From contig NZ_CP066779.1 of the NCBI RefSeq assembly GCF_016598535.1, positions 5,082,053-5,146,052 on the forward strand: 64,000 nucleotides of DNA. The letters run 5' to 3'. Shown one piece after another: positions 26,463 to 34,086 of this stretch (position 1 is the first letter of the stretch; every line of letters begins with the position of its first letter). The DNA comes from Rhodococcus sp. P-2. GTDB taxonomy: Bacteria; Actinomycetota; Actinomycetes; Mycobacteriales; Mycobacteriaceae. The notes under the pieces were generated by a model. It ran no database searches, was not told the origin of the DNA, and was given only the letters and a program-made list of their open reading frames with translations. Made by a program: the position numbers and the translations under genes.

Positions 26463-28256
26463 ATGGTTTCGACCCCCGAAGTAAGACCGATGCCCAAATC
26501 GGCCGCTCTCACGACTTCTGTGGCCCTTTCCAGCGATGTAGCAACGGCGAAGTTACGCGAAAATGCAACGGGCAGGGGCCGTCTGCGTGCGGCGACGGCG
26601 GCGCTGTTCCGGCGCTCACGCCCACGCGCGAGTTCCGCGCCACCGTTGAGCGTGCTGCTTCTCGTCACCTCCGACAACGGTCTGTCGCAGCGGGCTGGTC
26701 TTGTTCTTCGTGAGGCGGGGCACCACGTCCGCACAGCCGTCGTCGCCGACGCGGACGCGGTGCTGGCCGCGACATCTGCGGGAGATTTTGATCTCGTCAT
26801 CTGCCCGTTTCTGAAAGCCTATGTACCGGAATCCGTTTGGCAGCGGTGGACGACGATCATCATTCACCCTGGCCCGCCCGGCGATCGCGGACCGTCGTCG
26901 CTGGACTGGGCGATTGCAGATGACGAACCGATCTGGGGAGTCACCGCGTTGCAGGCCGCCGAGGAACTCGACGCGGGAGCGGTGTGGGCGTGGCGGACGT
27001 TCGAACTCCAGAGCGGTGCAACCAAATCCTCGGTGTACAACGGGGCAGTCACCGATGCGGCGATGGAGTGCATTACGGAGGTCGTCGAACATTTCCGTAC
27101 GCCCGACTACCAGCCGATCCCGTCGGACCGCGTCGCACGGCCGGTGGCATCGGCCCGATCGCGGCCGACCATGAAACAGTCCGAACGCGCGTTCAGTTGG
27201 GAGGAGGACGCGTCGAGCATCGTCCGCGCTGTCAACGCCGCCGACGGGTTTCCCGGTGTCGCCGTTCAGTTGGGGCTCGACCGGGTCTACGTCTACGACG
27301 CTCACCTCGACGCCCACGTCGATGCAGCGCCCGGCACCATCGTCGAGTACTTTCACCAGGCAATACGTGTTGCTACCGGTGCCGGCTCCGTGTGGGTCGG
27401 ACATGCGCGGCTCGTCGGCGCGGGCAATGTCAAACTTCCGTCGACCGCGGTCGTGCGTCCGGACGTGTTCGTTCCACAGGTCTGGGAGAGCCGCTATCCC
27501 GAGACCGACTATCACCGAGACGGCGGTATCGGTTATCTCTCGTTTCGTTTCTACAACGGTGCGATGAGCACGAAGCAATGCGCGCGACTGGCGGCCAGGC
27601 TGCGTTGGGCGATCGCGCAGGACACCAAGATCCTTGTCCTGACGGGCGACTACGACAGATTCAGCAACGGTATCCACCTCAACGTCATCGAGGCGGCGTC
27701 GGATCAAGCCGGAGAGGCGTGGGCCAATATCAAGGCCATCAACGAGATCGCGAAAGCGATCGTCACCTGTACGGAACAGGTTGTGGTTGCGGCCTTCACC
27801 GGCAATGCCGGGGCCGGCGGGGTGATGCTCCCGCTCGGAGCCGACGTAGTCGTGGCCAGGGACGGCGTGGTTCTCAATCCTCATTACGCCACGATGGGCT
27901 TGTTCGGTTCGGAACTGCACACGTACACGCTTCCGGCCCGTGTCGGGGAGGAACAAGCTCGCAACCTGCTGACCGCGTGCAGTCCGATCGGTATCCGTCG
28001 AGCGTTGGACATCGGGCTCGTCGACGCGATCGGCCCCCGGCGGCCGGATTTGTTCGAGGCGTGGTTGAACGAGGTCGCCACCGACCTGCTCGAAGGTGGT
28101 CGGCTGGATTCGATACTGGAGCGCAAACGTCTTCGGCTGGAACGTGATCCGGTGGAGCCCTACGAGGAGCGCGAACTCGAGGAGATGAAGATCGACATGT
28201 TCGGGGACCGCAACGGCTTCGCCGAGAAGCGCCGGAATTTCGTGCTCAAGCTCTGA
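26463..28256 (+). CDS. hypX: HypX/HoxX-like protein: formyl-transferase plus enoyl-CoA hydratase domains
   Basis: 597 aa from the ATG at 26463 (AGCAGGA upstream). After a 60-residue Ser/Arg/Ala-rich extension comes a formyl-THF-dependent transferase-like domain (about 62-260) with the HypX motif HPGPPGDRGPSSLDWA at 135-150, then a crotonase-type domain (about 330-560, oxyanion-hole region GNAGAGGVMLPLGADVVVA). HypX takes formate from N10-formyl-THF to formyl-CoA and decarbonylates it to CO, the ligand of the NiFe-hydrogenase active site under air. No hydrogenase or other hyp gene is in the window. The N-terminal extension is longer than usual in my memory of the family. Confidence 0.85.
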   Translation: MVSTPEVRPMPKSAALTTSVALSSDVATAKLRENATGRGRLRAATAALFRRSRPRASSAPPLSVLLLVTSDNGLSQRAGLVLREAGHHVRTAVVADADAVLAATSAGDFDLVICPFLKAYVPESVWQRWTTIIIHPGPPGDRGPSSLDWAIADDEPIWGVTALQAAEELDAGAVWAWRTFELQSGATKSSVYNGAVTDAAMECITEVVEHFRTPDYQPIPSDRVARPVASARSRPTMKQSERAFSWEEDASSIVRAVNAADGFPGVAVQLGLDRVYVYDAHLDAHVDAAPGTIVEYFHQAIRVATGAGSVWVGHARLVGAGNVKLPSTAVVRPDVFVPQVWESRYPETDYHRDGGIGYLSFRFYNGAMSTKQCARLAARLRWAIAQDTKILVLTGDYDRFSNGIHLNVIEAASDQAGEAWANIKAINEIAKAIVTCTEQVVVAAFTGNAGAGGVMLPLGADVVVARDGVVLNPHYATMGLFGSELHTYTLPARVGEEQARNLLTACSPIGIRRALDIGLVDAIGPRRPDLFEAWLNEVATDLLEGGRLDSILERKRLRLERDPVEPYEERELEEMKIDMFGDRNGFAEKRRNFVLKL

Positions 28257-29037
28257 TCGACACGCTGTTCGCCGACGCGACGCGTGCGGTGCGAACGACG
28301 TCCCACAGTCGTCGCAGCAGGTCGTCGCGCTTCTGAGCGGTGGACACGCTCGGGGCCTGATTGGTCGAGGTCGACGCAGCGACTGTAAGAATGGCTGCGA
28401 CGTTGTCGGCGGTGTCGATCACCTGCAAATGCCGCGGTGACAGTGTCGACGGCCAGCGGTATCCGGCCTGCGCCTGCAGCGCTTCGGCGACCAGGGTGCG
28501 CGCGTCAGTGCCTGGGATTCCGGTGGCAACGGTCGGAAGTCCGCCGAGCACCTCTGCTGCGTCCCGAACAGCTTGGCGCAGTTCGTATTCGGCTTCACGG
28601 AGCCCGATCGTGTCGGCGCTGCCCGCGACAGTCGGGATGGAGAAGACCGTCCAGCGCAAGACGTCCGGGCCTTCCTTCGACGGTACGAGACCGACTCCAG
28701 GTTTGCCGACGGTGCCGATCTGGATCCCTTCACCCGCTGTGATCGCGGCGCGTGCGAACTCGGTTCCGGTGGGCAGGCCGCGTACGTCACCGGCAGTGGG
28801 AAGGACCAGGCGGATTTCGGCAGCCTCCGATCGAGCGATTCTCAGCAGAGTGGACACACCGGATGCCGTGACTCCCGGCCACTCGAGATCGTGTCGGACC
28901 GCGGTTTCCGCATCGGCCGCCCCGATCAGGTGCATCTGTGCCCACGCGGCAAGGGCATCGATGACATCGTCCGGCGCAGTGTCGCCGGCGAGCCATGACG
29001 CTGCCCACACGGTGAGGGTTGCGCTGGGAGAACTCAT
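28246..29037 (-). CDS. Conserved hypothetical protein (Rv1486c-like)
   Basis: 263 aa from the ATG at 29037; upstream codons in frame (to 29133) give an Arg-rich, unlikely N-terminus that would overlap the DUF3097 start. No membrane segments; the sequence is Ala/Val/Thr-rich with GVGLVPSKEG near residue 120 and no motif I recognise. Position and strand (after hemH, before nfeD) match Rv1486c, a conserved actinobacterial protein of unknown function. Its 3' end overlaps that of hypX by 11 bp, so the two are convergent. Confidence 0.75.
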   Translation of the reverse strand: MSSPSATLTVWAASWLAGDTAPDDVIDALAAWAQMHLIGAADAETAVRHDLEWPGVTASGVSTLLRIARSEAAEIRLVLPTAGDVRGLPTGTEFARAAITAGEGIQIGTVGKPGVGLVPSKEGPDVLRWTVFSIPTVAGSADTIGLREAEYELRQAVRDAAEVLGGLPTVATGIPGTDARTLVAEALQAQAGYRWPSTLSPRHLQVIDTADNVAAILTVAASTSTNQAPSVSTAQKRDDLLRRLWDVVRTARVASANSVSIRA

Positions 29038-29104
29038 GACCGTGAAGTTTAGTTCGGCGTGGCGACATGCGCGGCCCCGGCGTTGTGACCTAGCGTGATC
29101 CGGC

Positions 29105-29932
29105 GTGAGCGGTGGCAACGGATACGGTGACATTTTCGCGGGTCATACCCGTAAACAGAAGCGCGTGACGCCCGAAGTGGCAGCCGAACGTGATCTGGTC
29201 GTCGAAGATGCGGCGACGGGATTCTGTGGGGCGGTAGTCGGGTTCGAGCGCACGTACGACGGCGATTTCGTGCGACTCGAGGACGGGCGCTCGCGGACGC
29301 GGTTGTTCGCGATGCGGGAGGCGGCTTTCCTGATCGACGGCTCACCGGTCACGCTGGTCCGACCGGCACCCAAACCCGCATCCTCCAAGCCCGCACGGTC
29401 GGCTTCGGGTTCGACGCGAGTCGAAGGCTTGCGGGCTCGCACGGCTCTGCCCAGCCGGATCTGGGTGGAGGGAGTTCACGATGCTGCCCTCGTCGAGCGG
29501 GTGTGGGGTCACGACCTTCGTGTGGAAGGTGTGGTCGTCGAACATCTCGAAGGCCTCGACAATCTGGGGGAGAGGCTTGCCGAATTCGGTCCAGGGCCCG
29601 GCCGTCGTGTCGGTGTTCTGGTCGATCACCTGGTCACCGGCTCCAAGGAAACGCAATTGACTCAGGGCCTCGGTCCTGACGTACTGGTGACGGGTCATCC
29701 CTACATCGACGTGTGGGAGGCCGTGCGTCCCAAGTCCGTCGGAATCGCTGCCTGGCCGAAGATTCCACGCGGCGAGGATTGGAAGACGGGAATCTGTCGC
29801 GAACTGGGCTGGGGAACACCTCAGGAGGGTTGGCGGCGGGTCTACAACTCGGTGGAGAGCTTCCGCGATCTCGAAGCTCCGCTGATCGGTGCTGTCGAAC
29901 AACTTGTCGATTTCGTTACCGAGCCGAACTGA
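29105..29932 (+). CDS. DUF3097 protein
   Basis: 275 aa, GTG start at 29105. N-terminal motif YGDIFAGHTRKQKRVTPEVAAE is typical of DUF3097, a family restricted to actinobacteria as far as I know. The C-terminal half (WVEGVHDAALVERVWG, then VLVDHLV) has the Glu followed by Asp-x-His spacing of a TOPRIM-like metal-binding fold; this is my inference. A basic, low-complexity linker (about residues 95-115) separates the halves. It is transcribed divergently from the Rv1486c-like gene. Confidence 0.8.
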   Translation: MSGGNGYGDIFAGHTRKQKRVTPEVAAERDLVVEDAATGFCGAVVGFERTYDGDFVRLEDGRSRTRLFAMREAAFLIDGSPVTLVRPAPKPASSKPARSASGSTRVEGLRARTALPSRIWVEGVHDAALVERVWGHDLRVEGVVVEHLEGLDNLGERLAEFGPGPGRRVGVLVDHLVTGSKETQLTQGLGPDVLVTGHPYIDVWEAVRPKSVGIAAWPKIPRGEDWKTGICRELGWGTPQEGWRRVYNSVESFRDLEAPLIGAVEQLVDFVTEPN

Positions 29933-29974
29933 CGTAGCAGCGGCCTGGGTCACACTCTCTGGTTAGATGGTGTT

Positions 29975-30406
29975 GTGGCTGCACTTATTTGGCTGATCGG
30001 AGCACTGGTGCTCGCCGGGGCCGAAGCTTTGGTGGGAGATTTCTTCCTGCTGATGCTCGCCGGTGGGGCACTCGCTACTGCCGGTGTCAGTGCTGTCACC
30101 GACTTCCCGGTGTGGGTCGACGCCGTCATGTTCGGGGTGTTTTCCGCCGCCCTAGTCCTGGGTGTGCGACCGATCATGTTGCGTCGCTTCGGTAGTCCGC
30201 CGCCGACCCCGACCGGAATTCAGGCACTCGAAGGTAAGCACGCCCTGGTTCTGGAAGAAGTGGGCGAGCATTCCGGGCAGGTCAAGTTGGACGGCGAGGT
30301 GTGGACTGCCAGGCCGTACGACACCACCGAGGTGTACCCGCCGGGCACCAAGGTGACGGTGATGGAAATCAACGGCGCAACAGCAGTCGTCTGGAGGGGA
30401 CCTTAA
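29975..30406 (+). CDS. NfeD-family membrane protein
   Basis: 143 aa, GTG start. Three hydrophobic segments fill residues 2-70 (ALIWLIGALVLAGAEALVGDFF, LLMLAGGALATAGV, AVMFGVFSAALVLGV). The C-terminal OB-fold-like domain has GKHALVLEEV and GEVWTARPYD. NfeD proteins pair with SPFH/stomatin proteins in membrane microdomains. Here the stop TAA overlaps the start of the SPFH gene by one base, so they are translationally coupled (Rv1487-Rv1488 arrangement). Confidence 0.92.
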   Translation: MAALIWLIGALVLAGAEALVGDFFLLMLAGGALATAGVSAVTDFPVWVDAVMFGVFSAALVLGVRPIMLRRFGSPPPTPTGIQALEGKHALVLEEVGEHSGQVKLDGEVWTARPYDTTEVYPPGTKVTVMEINGATAVVWRGP

Positions 30407-31689
30407 TGGCAGCACTCATAGTGCTCGGTGTGTTGGTGCTATTCGTGATCTTGGTGGTCGCGAAGTCGGTGGCACTGGTACCGCAGGCAGAAGCCGCGGT
30501 CATCGAACGGCTCGGCCGATATTCGAAGACGGTGTCCGGGCAGCTCACATTCTTGATCCCGTTCGCCGATCGCGTACGTGCCAAGGTGGACCTCCGCGAG
30601 CGGGTGGTCTCGTTTCCGCCTCAACCGGTGATCACCCAGGACAACCTGACCCTGTCCATCGACACGGTGGTGTACTTCCAGGTCACCAACCCGCAAGCTG
30701 CGGTGTACGAGATCAGCAACTACATCGCTGCCGTTGAGCAGTTGGCGACCACGACGCTGCGAAACGTCGTCGGCGGAATGACCCTCGAAGAGACGTTGAC
30801 CTCGCGTGATTCCATCAACGGTCAGCTTCGCGGTGTCCTCGACGAGGCGACCGGTCGCTGGGGCCTGCGAGTGGCCCGCGTCGAGCTCAAGAGCATCGAT
30901 CCGCCGCCCTCGATCCAGGAGTCGATGGAAAAACAGATGAAGGCGGACCGCGAGAAGCGCGCGATGATTCTGACGGCTGAAGGTCATCGCGAATCCGCTA
31001 TCAAGACTGCCGAGGGCGCCAAGCAGAGCCAGATTCTTTCTGCCGAGGGCAACAAGCAGGCCTCGATCCTGAACGCCGAGGGTGAGCGTCAGTCCCAGAT
31101 CCTTCGTGCTCAAGGTGACCGCGCGGCCAAGTACTTGCAGGCTCAAGGCGAGGCCAAGGCCATCGAGAAGGTTTTTGCTGCCATCAAGTCCGGTAAGCCG
31201 ACTCCGGAATTGCTTGCATACCAGTACCTTCAGACGTTGCCGCAGATGGCGCAAGGCGATGCGAACAAGGTGTGGCTCGTCCCCAGCGACTTCGGGGACG
31301 CACTGAAGGGATTTGCGAAAACCCTTGGCGCGCAGGGTCAGGACGGCGTTTTCCGTTACGAGCCGCCGGCGGCCGAAGAGAATCTTCCCAACCCCGAGGA
31401 CGATTCGGCCGAGGTAGCAGAGTGGTTCGAAACGAAGTCCGACCCGGCCATTGCGGAAGCAGTCCGCGCCGCTGAAGTTGCTGCACGTACTCCCGTCGAA
31501 GATCCGGCAGCTGCGGTCAGGCATCGCCGTGAAAGTGCGCCCGAGCAGCCCGGATTCGTCGATCCGGCGCTGCCGCAGCAGGGTGAAAATCCGTGGCCCG
31601 GTCAGCTGCCGCTGCCGCCCGAGCGTGAAGATTTCCAGCAGAAATACCCGTACCAGGGGCAGCCGCCCGAGGGCGGCCAGCGCCAGTAG
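30406..31689 (+). CDS. SPFH/Band 7 membrane protein (stomatin/flotillin-like)
   Basis: 427 aa from the ATG at 30406. One N-terminal membrane helix (residues 2-20) is followed by the band-7 domain (VPQAEAAVIERLGRYSKTV, then DTVVYFQVTNP), then a helical region about residues 180-260 with five to six imperfect 11-residue repeats of the type AEGxxxSxILx, forming a coiled coil for oligomerisation. The tail (about 340-427) is Pro/Glu/Gln-rich and disordered. It acts as a membrane scaffold and works with NfeD upstream. It is orthologous by position to Rv1488. Confidence 0.92.
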   Translation: MAALIVLGVLVLFVILVVAKSVALVPQAEAAVIERLGRYSKTVSGQLTFLIPFADRVRAKVDLRERVVSFPPQPVITQDNLTLSIDTVVYFQVTNPQAAVYEISNYIAAVEQLATTTLRNVVGGMTLEETLTSRDSINGQLRGVLDEATGRWGLRVARVELKSIDPPPSIQESMEKQMKADREKRAMILTAEGHRESAIKTAEGAKQSQILSAEGNKQASILNAEGERQSQILRAQGDRAAKYLQAQGEAKAIEKVFAAIKSGKPTPELLAYQYLQTLPQMAQGDANKVWLVPSDFGDALKGFAKTLGAQGQDGVFRYEPPAAEENLPNPEDDSAEVAEWFETKSDPAIAEAVRAAEVAARTPVEDPAAAVRHRRESAPEQPGFVDPALPQQGENPWPGQLPLPPEREDFQQKYPYQGQPPEGGQRQ

Positions 31690-31707
31690 GCACCTTTCGG
31701 AGTAAAC

Positions 31708-31745
31708 GGACGGGCGCTCATCACCTAGGTGATGAGCGCCCGTCC
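31708..31745. terminator. 38-bp perfect palindrome between convergent genes
   Basis: GGACGGGCGCTCATCACCT followed immediately by its exact reverse complement, with no mismatch. The 5' half overlaps the last codons of nothing on the plus strand (the SPFH stop is 19 bp earlier), while the 3' half contains the final codons and stop of the minus-strand gene. Probably a bidirectional terminator; no clear U-tract on either strand. Confidence 0.65.
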
Positions 31746-32258
31746 CGTTCCACAGACGGCAATCGCCCAGAGGACGCTGACGAAGGTTCCCATGATGAAC
31801 TGCTCGGACGCGTGAGGTTCGCGAAGTTCCGGGTACCGTGCGAGTCCCTTGACCGCCAAGACGATCGCGATGCCTTCCGGCCAGGTCGCGAGAATTGACG
31901 CCGCCACCGCGAGCCGTTCGAGTATGCCGATCACACGTCCGCCGCGAAGAGGTCCGGCGTCCGGTGCCGGGCTCCCGTCCGGTTGGCGACGGGCGATCTT
32001 GAAAGTGGCAAGCACCAACGGTGCACCGGCCGTGGCGGCGGCAAGTACGCACAGGACCAGCGTCGCCCCGAGCGCAAAACCGGTGACCGGGCTCGTTCGG
32101 GTCGATGCGAGCGCGGCAACACCCAGCGCCGGCAGCGCGACCACGGACGACGCCCATTCGGGCACCTCCAGTCGACCACGACTGAGCGGTCCCAGTGCCG
32201 CTGCAACTGCTGGCGCCGCGGCGGCGACTGCGAGTGCGATCAACGCCAGAACGACCAT
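31725..32258 (-). CDS. Hypothetical membrane protein following satD-like gene
   Basis: 177 aa, Ala/Val/Leu-rich, with about four to five membrane segments (residues 2-22, 36-50, 60-82, 108-128 and 155-170) and one short polar loop (RRQPDGSPAPDAG). No family recognised. It follows the SatD-like gene by 57 bp on the same strand and is probably in its operon. SatD proteins in other bacteria are, as I recall, often next to a small membrane protein, which fits. Confidence 0.7.
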   Translation of the reverse strand: MVVLALIALAVAAAAPAVAAALGPLSRGRLEVPEWASSVVALPALGVAALASTRTSPVTGFALGATLVLCVLAAATAGAPLVLATFKIARRQPDGSPAPDAGPLRGGRVIGILERLAVAASILATWPEGIAIVLAVKGLARYPELREPHASEQFIMGTFVSVLWAIAVCGTGRALIT

Positions 32259-32315
32259 GTATCCGAGCCCCCTGCTGTGTCGACGAGTTTGTGTACTGAT
32301 GCGAGCGTGAGCAGT

Positions 32316-32912
32316 CTAGGGCTGGAGTCTGACCAAAAGTCGTTCTGCGAGGCGACGCCCGGCGAGTTCTGCGTGCCACCCAGCGGTCAGGAGTCTCTTC
32401 GACATGGCCTGCTTGGTGATTCCGAGCCGGGTGGCCGCGGTGACCTGAGTGAGTCCGCTGTCCATCAGAGCTATGGCCTCGCGCCCGTCCTTCGTCTGTC
32501 TCGCGACGATCGTGCCGAGCAAGGTGAACGCGGCATCGACGTCGGCGGCAAGTTCGTTGCGTGTTCTGTCGTCCGGCGCCTGTTCGACGGCAATTTTCGC
32601 CGGGGCTCTCTTGGCGCGTTCGACGGCGATTCTTGCAGCTTCGAACGCGGGTCCGCGCCCGGCTCGGGTTTGCCGCGGGAGAGGGTGCTCGACTGGGCCG
32701 ATCCCGATTCCGGCACTCCAGTACTCGCGCCGAATCAGCTCCAGTGCGACGAGGACGAGCAGTGCCGGATCGTCGGTCACTGCTTGAATCTCGTCGCCCG
32801 CAGTGCGCTCGAACGGTCGAAGGAGTTCGAGGTCGGCCATGTCGTCGATGATGTCCCCGACGCGATCGACGTCCCGTCGACTACCTCGCTGATCCACTGT
32901 CAGTACGAACAT
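32316..32912 (-). CDS. SatD-family protein with C-terminal HTH
   Basis: 198 aa. The N-terminal FVLTVDQRGSRR, central PFERTAGDEIQAV, GIGIGPVE and RGPAFEAARIAVERAK form the SatD family pattern (GDEF-Q, GIGxG, GPAF-AR), reminiscent of the nucleotidyl-cyclase fold. The C-terminal 45 residues (TQVTAATRLGITKQAMSKRLLTAGW) are a helix-turn-helix, so it may bind DNA itself. Promoter -35 TTGACT (32947-32942) and -10 TAACAT are spaced 17 bp and leave only 6 nt before the ATG, implying a leaderless mRNA. A TTGACT array surrounds this promoter. Confidence 0.8.
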   Translation of the reverse strand: MFVLTVDQRGSRRDVDRVGDIIDDMADLELLRPFERTAGDEIQAVTDDPALLVLVALELIRREYWSAGIGIGPVEHPLPRQTRAGRGPAFEAARIAVERAKRAPAKIAVEQAPDDRTRNELAADVDAAFTLLGTIVARQTKDGREAIALMDSGLTQVTAATRLGITKQAMSKRLLTAGWHAELAGRRLAERLLVRLQP

Positions 32913-32913
32913 C

Positions 32914-32991
32914 AGTCAATGTTATGTAGTTGACTTTCAATAGTCAATCGTTTTGGGTTGACTCAATCAAATCAACCTCTTGAGGTTGACT
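32914..32991. promoter_or_regulatory. Array of five TTGACT/AGTCAA half-sites over the satD-like promoter
   Basis: AGTCAA at 32914 and 32942, TTGACT at 32930, 32958 and 32986. The first four form two copies of AGTCAA-N10-TTGACT (16-bp pitch), and the inner pair also reads TTGACT-N6-AGTCAA. The 32942 copy doubles as the -35 of the minus-strand promoter and the 32914 copy abuts the start codon. The fifth lies in TCAACCTC-TT-GAGGTTGA. This looks like an operator array, probably for autoregulation. Confidence 0.65.
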
Positions 32992-33654
32992 GCTGTCGAC
33001 GGTGGTTTCGCTCAGTGGAGGCTGACGGCGAGCGTCGAACACCAGACCGGAGATCCCGATTGCAATGCAGATCCCGGACAGGATCAGGAGACGAGGATCG
33101 GCTTCGCCGGACAGCGCATCGCCCAGAACGACAATCCCGACAGTGCCGGGCAAAATGCCGACGACGGTGGCAAGGATGTAGGGCACGATCCGGATCGACG
33201 AAATGCCGCAGCAGTAGTTCACCACCGAGAAGGGGACAAACGCGATCAAGCGCAGAGACCCGACGGCCAGCCACCCCCTCTTTTCGATCCGCTCGTCCAC
33301 CCGCCGGATCGTCGGACTCGAAATCCGTTGCCAAACAACGTCGCGGCCGATGGCGCGGACCAGGTAGAGGGCCAGTACGGCACTCACAGTCGTTGCCGCC
33401 ACAGTAAGGGCGATGCCGGTCACCGAGCCGAAGAGAACCCCCGCGCTGAGAGTGAAGACGGTCCGCGGAAACGGCGCGACGGTGACTATCGAATGAACCA
33501 GGAAGAACACGAGGGGAAACGCCGGGCCAACCGAGTCCGCCCACTCGCGCACCTGAGACACCGTGGGATGTGGGGCGAGGAGGGCAGCGAGGAACAAAGC
33601 GAGCACTACCAGGACTATTGCGATCAATCTTCGGTCCAGCAGGCGTCCCATCAC
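32944..33654 (-). CDS. TVP38/TMEM64 (SNARE-associated, DedA-like) membrane protein
   Basis: 236 aa with about five to six membrane helices. The family motif is seen in PFPRTVFTLSAGVLFGSVTGIALT and in the re-entrant R-x-I-x-FVPFSVVNYCCGISSI segment near residue 140. Members are probably lipid or small-molecule transporters at the cytoplasmic membrane. It matches Rv1491c in position before mutA. The last 30 residues are polar, and their codons contain part of the TTGACT array. An ATG one codon downstream (33651) is an equal start candidate. Confidence 0.85.
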   Translation of the reverse strand: MMGRLLDRRLIAIVLVVLALFLAALLAPHPTVSQVREWADSVGPAFPLVFFLVHSIVTVAPFPRTVFTLSAGVLFGSVTGIALTVAATTVSAVLALYLVRAIGRDVVWQRISSPTIRRVDERIEKRGWLAVGSLRLIAFVPFSVVNYCCGISSIRIVPYILATVVGILPGTVGIVVLGDALSGEADPRLLILSGICIAIGISGLVFDARRQPPLSETTVDSSQPQEVDLIESTQND

Positions 33655-34086
33655 AGGTCACAAGGCTACCTGTGAACGGTGAACCGAGCCGACTGCAGAC
33701 CCGCAAACGCACGTTGAACATCGCCACGGAGATGGGAAAGCAGCGTGCTCCAGGCGACAATGAAACCGGTGCTGTGACGAAAACCACTAGGAGTTCGAGG
33801 CGGTGCGCACGTGCAGTCCCGGCCAGTGAAACGAACTCGCGGGTAACTCACATACATGCTGAACAATCGCTAGGTAAGGACCAGTCGCAGGTGCCCGAAC
33901 GACTGAAACCCGAGTCTGCGGACCGGTCGGAAAATGGTCGTGAACGCCGTCGTGAACGGCGCTGTGAAGAACCTGACGTGATCCTCACGATATCTGAGCT
34001 CAGAGGCGGGTTAGCATCACAGAACTAACGAACAATTCCGATTATCGGTAAAGCGCTCACGCAAAAAATGAGAGGGAGCGGACACA
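33655..34086. other. Divergent intergenic region TVP38 / mutA
   Basis: 432 bases without a convincing gene; open frames here are Arg/Ser-rich and lack ribosome sites. It contains a small hairpin CGCCGT-cgtga-ACGGCG near 33945-33961. The 70 bp before mutA are AT-richer (TTAGCATCACAGAACTAACGAACAATTCC) and probably hold its promoter, with GAGAGGGAG at about 34071-34079 as ribosome site. I found no cobalamin riboswitch element. Confidence 0.5.

Noticed and set aside
33570..34028. Possible 152-aa gene in the region before mutA
   Set aside because: Arg/Ser/Glu-rich with no ribosome site and starts inside the TVP38 gene on the other strand; looks like chance.
33655..34086. Cobalamin riboswitch before mutA
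   Set aside because: No B12-box-like element; mutases are normally not controlled this way in actinobacteria.
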